NCBI GenBank assembly: GCA_024399035.1
Contig: JAKSID010000022.1
Coordinates: 1 to 45,971 of the forward strand
Length of the DNA: 45,971 bases
Direction of reading: 5' to 3'
Source: Fibrobacter sp.
Lineage (GTDB): Bacteria; Fibrobacterota; Fibrobacteria; Fibrobacterales; Fibrobacteraceae
Positions 41,800 to 45,971 of the stretch are shown here, one piece after another. Made by a program: the position numbers and the translations under genes. Position 1 is the first letter of the stretch; the number at the start of each line of letters is the position of its first letter. Below the pieces are notes generated by a model. That model was not told the origin of the DNA. It saw only the letters and a program-made list of their open reading frames with translations, and ran no database searches.

Positions 41800-42168
41800 T
41801 TACTTCTTCTTGTTAGCCACAGTTTTCTTCGGGCCCTTACGAGTACGGGCATTGGTGCGGGAACGCTGACCGCGGACCGGGAGGCCCTTGCGGTGGCGGA
41901 TACCACGGTAGCAACCAATATCCTGCAAACGCTTAATGTTCAAGGTAACTTCTGCGCGAAGCTGACCTTCAACAGAGTATTCATCTTCCAAGAGATGACG
42001 GATCTTACCCTGTTCTTCTTCAGTCAGGTCGTCACACTTCTTGTTCTTGTCGATGTTCAGCTGAGCACAGACCTTATTAGCGGTGAACAGACCGACACCA
42101 TAGATTGCCGTCAGACCATATTCAACGGTCTTGTTTCTCGGTAAATCGACACCAGCGATACGTGCCAT
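41800..42168 (-). CDS. rpsM: 30S ribosomal protein S13
   Basis: 122 aa. [33 protein letters not shown] at the start, helix-turn-helix middle, and [28 protein letters not shown] signature near the C-terminus that contacts 16S rRNA and tRNA. AAGGAG 6 nt before the ATG. Located 9 nt after rpmJ. Confidence 0.97.
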   Translation of the reverse strand: MARIAGVDLPRNKTVEYGLTAIYGVGLFTANKVCAQLNIDKNKKCDDLTEEEQGKIRHLLEDEYSVEGQLRAEVTLNIKRLQDIGCYRGIRHRKGLPVRGQRSRTNARTRKGPKKTVANKKK

Positions 42169-42177
42169 ACGATCTCC

Positions 42178-42294
42178 TTATCCCTGCTTCTGCTTGTGAC
42201 GGGGGTTCTTCGAACAGATGATGCGCAATACACCCTTACGACGGATGATCTTGCAGTTTTCACATCTGGGTTTGATGGAGGCTTTGATTTTCAT
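42178..42294 (-). CDS. rpmJ: 50S ribosomal protein L36
   Basis: 38 aa: [20 protein letters not shown] then [18 protein letters not shown]. Zinc-ribbon residues Cys11, Cys14, Cys27 and His32 are present, so this is the zinc-binding form. It lies between infA and rpsM as in many spc/alpha operons. Confidence 0.96.
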   Translation of the reverse strand: MKIKASIKPRCENCKIIRRKGVLRIICSKNPRHKQKQG

Positions 42295-42321
42295 AGGTTT
42301 GACCTTCTTTGAAAATACCTA

Positions 42322-42540
42322 TTACTTGTAACGGTAAGTGATTCTTCCACGATTGAGGTCGTAGGGAGAAATCTCAACCAACACTTTATCGTCAGGCAAA
42401 ATTCTAATGAAATGCCGACGCATTTTTCCTGAAACATGGGCCAGAATTTCGTGACCATTTCCGAGTTGAACGCGGAAGAAAGCGTTGGGAAGGGCTTCCA
42501 ACACAACGCCTTCTACTTGAATTCCTTCTTCTTTAGCCAC
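42322..42540 (-). CDS. infA: Translation initiation factor IF-1
   Basis: 72-aa S1/OB-fold factor: [68 protein letters not shown] matches the family throughout in length and order. Start codon GTG overlaps the secY stop by one base (TAGTG), so it is translated by coupling. Confidence 0.96.
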   Translation of the reverse strand: MAKEEGIQVEGVVLEALPNAFFRVQLGNGHEILAHVSGKMRRHFIRILPDDKVLVEISPYDLNRGRITYRYK

Positions 42541-43901
42541 TAGTTAGCCATCCTGCCGCGGATGCGGCCATTTTTCAAGAAACCTTCATAATTTTTGGTA
42601 TGCAACTGAGCTTCGAGCTGACGAAGTGTATCAAGTGCAACACCAACCACGATAAGTACCGAGGTACCCCCAATATAGAAAGTCATATTGAGTTCGTTTT
42701 TCAAATGCAGGGGAACAACGCTAATAAAAGCGAGATAAAGTGCCCCAGGCAGAGAAATTCGAGTTAAAACGTGGTCAATATACTCTGCAGTCTGCTTACC
42801 CGGACGTACACCAGGGATAAATCCGCCAGACCTCTTCAGATTTTCAGCAATATCATTCGGGTTGTACTGAATTGCTGTGTAGAAGAAGGTGAAGAAGATA
42901 ATCAGGAGTGCATCCACCACACTGTAAGAAATGTGGCCGGGGATAAACATAGATGCAAAGCTCTGCATCGCTGTAACGTTCGGGAACCAAGATGCAATCA
43001 TTGCCGGAATGAACATGATGCAAGAGGCGAAGATCACGGGGATCACGTTAGCGGTATTCACCTTGAAAGGCAAATAGCTAGACTGACCACCTACGACCTT
43101 ACTACCGACAGTACGGCGAGGACTTTGTAGAGGAATTCGACGGGTCGCCTGTTCCACGAAGACGATGAAGCCGACAATCAGGACCACGATGGCAAGGATC
43201 ATTACTTCGAATGCCAGGGGATGAATGCCTTCCTTCAACATTTCCGCTTCAGCCATAACGGCCCTCGGGAGGCCGCCGACGATACCGGCGAAAATAATAA
43301 GAGAAATACCGTTACCCACACCATGAGAGGTGATTTGTTCACCAAGGTACATCACAAAGATCGTACCAGCAGTGAAGGTCAGGGTAGCGAGTAAACGGAA
43401 GCCGACGTTACCGGCGCCAGAAGCGAAGTCGTCCGCAAGGACCGACACGCCAGCACCAGTAGCGGTAGTCACCTTCAGGGAGGAAAGCCATACAGAAATG
43501 CCCCATCCCTGCAGAGCAGCCAAGGCTACCGTGAAGTAGCGAGTATACTGGTTCAGCTTAGCGCGTCCTTCCTGACCTTCCTTCTGTAACATCTGGATGG
43601 CGGGAATAACAGAGCCCATCAACTGAATGATAATGCTCGCACTGATGTACGGCATGATGCCCAACGCAAACACTGTGGCCTTAGCGAAAGCACCGCCAGT
43701 GAAGGAGTCATACAGACCGAACAAGTTGTTTGAATTACGGAAGAACTCCGCCAGAACGGCAGAATTCACTCCGGGGATGGTGATGTGAGCGCCAATACGA
43801 TAAACGATCAAAAGACCAAGCGTAAAAAGCAACTTCTTACGCAGGTCTTCAATCTTGAAGGCATTGACAAACGCATCAATAGCTTTCTTGAGAGATTCCA
43901 T
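42540..43901 (-). CDS. secY: Preprotein translocase subunit SecY
   Basis: 453-aa channel subunit with ten transmembrane helices. Hallmarks: [19 protein letters not shown] (TM1), [15 protein letters not shown] (TM2 signature), [18 protein letters not shown], and C-terminal [19 protein letters not shown]. Overlaps rplO (TAATG) and infA, so tightly coupled within the spc operon. adk and map, often next, are absent here. Confidence 0.97.
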   Translation of the reverse strand: MESLKKAIDAFVNAFKIEDLRKKLLFTLGLLIVYRIGAHITIPGVNSAVLAEFFRNSNNLFGLYDSFTGGAFAKATVFALGIMPYISASIIIQLMGSVIPAIQMLQKEGQEGRAKLNQYTRYFTVALAALQGWGISVWLSSLKVTTATGAGVSVLADDFASGAGNVGFRLLATLTFTAGTIFVMYLGEQITSHGVGNGISLIIFAGIVGGLPRAVMAEAEMLKEGIHPLAFEVMILAIVVLIVGFIVFVEQATRRIPLQSPRRTVGSKVVGGQSSYLPFKVNTANVIPVIFASCIMFIPAMIASWFPNVTAMQSFASMFIPGHISYSVVDALLIIFFTFFYTAIQYNPNDIAENLKRSGGFIPGVRPGKQTAEYIDHVLTRISLPGALYLAFISVVPLHLKNELNMTFYIGGTSVLIVVGVALDTLRQLEAQLHTKNYEGFLKNGRIRGRMAN

Positions 43902-44338
43902 TAGATGATCTCGACTTTGCCGCCAGCAGCTTCAATGAGGCTCTTAGCCTTTTCGCTGATAGCGTTAACCTTTACACTGATTGCCTTGTCAACGGTGCCG
44001 TAAGCGAGAACCTTGATAGGATCTACGGTGTTACGAACAAAACCGAGGTCAAAGAGAACCTTTGCATCGAATTCGCTTGCGCTAACTGCAGCGAGCTTCT
44101 TCAAGTTGACCAGCTGGTATTCGACACCAGCGTGCTTGAAGCCGCGCTTCGGAATACGACGGTGGATAGGCATCTGGCCGCCTTCGAAAGCGACACGACC
44201 GGCCTTAGCACTCTTACGAGCACCAGCACCCTTCTGACCACGGCCAGCAGTGGTGCCCCAACCGGAACCCGGACCACGGCCGATACGCTTGCGCTTTACG
44301 ACCTTGGCCTTGCCAGGATTGAGAGTATTGAGTTCCAT
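43901..44338 (-). CDS. rplO: 50S ribosomal protein L15
   Basis: 145 aa. Basic Gly-rich N-terminus (RKRIGRGPGSGWGTTAGRGQKGAGARKS) followed by FEGGQMPIHRRIPKRGFKH and the C-terminal VKVNAISEKAKSLIEAAGGKVEII. One base separates its start from the rpmD stop. Confidence 0.97.
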   Translation of the reverse strand: MELNTLNPGKAKVVKRKRIGRGPGSGWGTTAGRGQKGAGARKSAKAGRVAFEGGQMPIHRRIPKRGFKHAGVEYQLVNLKKLAAVSASEFDAKVLFDLGFVRNTVDPIKVLAYGTVDKAISVKVNAISEKAKSLIEAAGGKVEII

Positions 44339-44339
44339 C

Positions 44340-44519
44340 TTAGATCTCCTCGACCTTTACCATGTCAGCCACAGCATTGATCATGCCCTGGATGGAGGGG
44401 GTCAAATTGTGTTCAACAGACTGTCCAATCTTGCGCAGACCGAGAGCAGCAACGTTTGCACGATGCATCGGGAGGCGACGGACGATACCCTTGATCAAAG
44501 TAATACGAACTTTCTTCAT
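44340..44519 (-). CDS. rpmD: 50S ribosomal protein L30
   Basis: 59 aa: KKVRITLIKGIVRRLPMHRA then NVAALGLRKIGQSVEHNLTP and SIQGMINAVADMVKVEEI, the compact L30 fold. The ATG is at 44519, 11 nt after rpsE; the stop overlaps the gap before rplO. Confidence 0.95.
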   Translation of the reverse strand: MKKVRITLIKGIVRRLPMHRANVAALGLRKIGQSVEHNLTPSIQGMINAVADMVKVEEI

Positions 44520-44530
44520 TGTATTACCCC

Positions 44531-45025
44531 TTAGGCGTTAGCACCGCGCAGTGCAGCGCAGTCCTGTTTGTTCTTCTGAGCCAGGAGGCCTTCGACGCAA
44601 GCGCGAACGACGGTGCTGGGGTTGGAAGAACCGTGAATCTTAGTGAGAATGTTGCGCACGCCAGCGAGTTCGAGAACTGCACGGGCAGCAGCACCGGCGA
44701 TAACACCAGTACCCGGAGCAGCCGGCATCAGGAGGATGCGGGTTGCACCGCTCTTGACTTCGATGTCATGAGGGATGGTGCCGTCCAGGAGCTGGACTTC
44801 GACGATGTTACGGTTAGCAGCTTCGGTACCCTTACGGATAGCTTCGGAAACTTCCTTAGCCTTGCCGAGGCCTACACCAATCTTACCATTCTTGTTGCCA
44901 ACAACAACGAGAGCGGAGAAAGACATACGACGACCGCCCTTAACGGTCTTGGCGCAACGGTTGATGTGTACAACCTTGTCTTCAAATTCAGAAACTTGAG
45001 CTTCGCGTTCCAAAGTGTACCTCAT
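44531..45025 (-). CDS. rpsE: 30S ribosomal protein S5
   Basis: 164 aa. [39 protein letters not shown] (double-stranded RNA-binding signature), then [44 protein letters not shown]. Normal length. Overlaps rplR by one base (TAATG). Confidence 0.97.
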   Translation of the reverse strand: MRYTLEREAQVSEFEDKVVHINRCAKTVKGGRRMSFSALVVVGNKNGKIGVGLGKAKEVSEAIRKGTEAANRNIVEVQLLDGTIPHDIEVKSGATRILLMPAAPGTGVIAGAAARAVLELAGVRNILTKIHGSSNPSTVVRACVEGLLAQKNKQDCAALRGANA

Positions 45026-45396
45026 TAGAACTTCAAGCCGCCTTCACGAGCACCTTCTGCAAGGGCCTGAACGCGACCATGATAGATGTAACCGCCGCGG
45101 TCAAAGACCACGGATTCAATGCCCTTGGACTTGGCGATTTCAGCAATCAAAAGACCGAGCTGCTTGCTCTGTTCAGTCTTTGTCATTTCACCGAACTTGC
45201 CCTGGAAATCCTTGGAAGTAGTGGTGAGCTGAGCAATAGACTTGTTGTTTGCGTCATCGATAATCTGGGCGACCATGTGAGACAAAGAACGGCGAACAGC
45301 CAAACGAGGGCATTCTGCAGTTCCGACAACAGACTTACGTACGCGAGCGTGGCGTGCGATTCTGGACTGGATTCTTTTCTTAGCAATTGCAGTCAT
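45025..45396 (-). CDS. rplR: 50S ribosomal protein L18
   Basis: 123 aa. RIARHARVRKSVVGTAECPRLAVRRSLSHMVAQIIDD and the C-terminal VFDRGGYIYHGRVQALAEGAREGGLKF, the 5S rRNA-binding fold. Full length. 9 nt after rplF. Confidence 0.97.
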   Translation of the reverse strand: MTAIAKKRIQSRIARHARVRKSVVGTAECPRLAVRRSLSHMVAQIIDDANNKSIAQLTTTSKDFQGKFGEMTKTEQSKQLGLLIAEIAKSKGIESVVFDRGGYIYHGRVQALAEGAREGGLKF

Positions 45397-45405
45397 AGTT
45401 TACCC

Positions 45406-45945
45406 TTATTTACCTGTCTTCTTACCCTGCTTGCGACGTACAATTTCGCCAGCATACTTAATGCCCTTACCCTTATACGGTTCAGGACGACGGTACTTGC
45501 GAATTTCTGCAGCAGCCTGGCCGACCTTCTGCTTATCGATACCCTTGATGGAAATCTTCAGGGGATCAACAGCCTTCAGTTCAACGCCTTCCGGTGCCTG
45601 GTAGATAACCGGGTGAGAGAAGCCGAGAACGAGGTTCAGGTCCTTGCCCTTCTGTTCAACACGGTAACCAACGCCAACGATTTCGAGAGTCTTTTCGAAA
45701 CCCTTGGTCACGCCTTCGACCATGTTGGCAACGAGAGCGCGAGTGGTGCCGTGAATTGCACGGGAGAACTTCTGATCGTCAGGACGGGTGAAGGAAAGCT
45801 GGTTGTTTTCGAACTTGATGGTGATCAGTTCGTGAACGTTAGCTTCGAGCTTGCCGAGAGGGCCTTCAACCTTGATGTTCTGACCATTGATGGCAACCTT
45901 AACGTTTGCCGGAACATTGATAATAGCTTTACCGATACGGGACAT
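45406..45945 (-). CDS. rplF: 50S ribosomal protein L6
   Basis: 179 aa from the ATG at 45945 (SRIGKAIINVPANVKVAING), two L6 repeats, and the C-terminal signature RRPEPYKGKGIKYAGEIVRRKQGKKTGK. A TTG at 45954 would overlap the rpsH end and is less likely. It begins 2 nt after the rpsH stop, and a possible AAGG lies in the rpsH end. Confidence 0.96.
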   Translation of the reverse strand: MSRIGKAIINVPANVKVAINGQNIKVEGPLGKLEANVHELITIKFENNQLSFTRPDDQKFSRAIHGTTRALVANMVEGVTKGFEKTLEIVGVGYRVEQKGKDLNLVLGFSHPVIYQAPEGVELKAVDPLKISIKGIDKQKVGQAAAEIRKYRRPEPYKGKGIKYAGEIVRRKQGKKTGK

Positions 45946-45947
45946 CT

Positions 45948-45971
45948 TTACCAAACCTTTGCGATGACTTC
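45948..45971 (-). CDS. rpsH: 30S ribosomal protein S8, C-terminal end (partial)
   Basis: Seven codons and the stop are visible before the window edge: EVIAKVW-stop. The S8 C-terminus normally ends GGEV...VW, and rpsH normally precedes rplF, so the call rests on that match and gene order. Confidence 0.8.
   Translation of the reverse strand, partial: EVIAKVW

Overview
The window looks like a chromosomal segment of a rumen or gut Fibrobacter (F. succinogenes group). Three things point there: a protein with the Fibrobacter major paralogous domain, secreted enzymes with poly-serine linkers and T9SS-like C-terminal sorting domains, and a set of plant-polysaccharide enzymes (PL11 rhamnogalacturonan lyase, PL14-like lyase, GH8 oligoxylanase). 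Several promoters match the Bacteroidetes-type pattern TTG-N19/21-TAnnTTTG, which fits the FCB group. The genus is inferred from these marks, not from a database search.

Layout. 1-251: a minus-strand tRNA operon, Thr(TGT)-Tyr(GTA)-Thr(GGT), leaving the window on the left. 515-9588: secreted or cell-surface proteins (PL11 lyase, M6 protease, PL14-like protein, lipoprotein) mixed with small metabolic genes (flavin reductase-like, GNAT, HAD). 9589-13823: an accessory patch with a RhuM-family gene and an upstream RhuM remnant, a DUF763 gene, and a brnT/brnA toxin-antitoxin islet flanked by 34-bp direct repeats made from the 3' end of the DUF763 gene. 13212-19327: DUF1349 and FISUMP genes, GH8 oligoxylanase, a GntR-type regulator, a thioesterase and rarA. 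19378-25869: M48 protease and lemA, then a giant InlB-repeat surface protein and a small membrane protein. 26176-28997: DUF1016 PDDEXK nuclease with an unusual leader, yggS, and a lytic transglycosylase. 29029-34746: the proteostasis operon tRNA-Leu-tig-clpP-clpX-lon (minus). 34783-39758: a Wzx/Wzy/Wzz/Wza-type exopolysaccharide export and polymerisation cluster. 39894-45971: the 3' part of the spc operon fused to the alpha operon (rpsH'-rplF-rplR-rpsE-rpmD-rplO-secY-infA-rpmJ-rpsM-rpsK-rpoA-rplQ) with no rpsD.

How the genes fit together. PL11 and PL14 probably work outside the cell on pectin and uronate polymers, while the signal-less GH8 enzyme trims imported xylo-oligosaccharides in the cytosol. 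Clp, Lon, trigger factor and the ribosomal/SecY block are core housekeeping. Accessory and defence-like genes (RhuM, BrnTA, DUF1016, the DUF4760-like protein) sit between these blocks.

The most unusual signals are in non-coding DNA: the 34-bp repeats around brnTA that double as terminators, an SD-sequestering leader with an internal intrinsic hairpin before the DUF1016 gene, a structured transcript-like element at 4135-4292, a 42-bp REP-like hairpin family with compensatory stem changes (a related copy is translated as a protein linker), and two inverted-repeat elements exactly 200 bp apart upstream of GH8.
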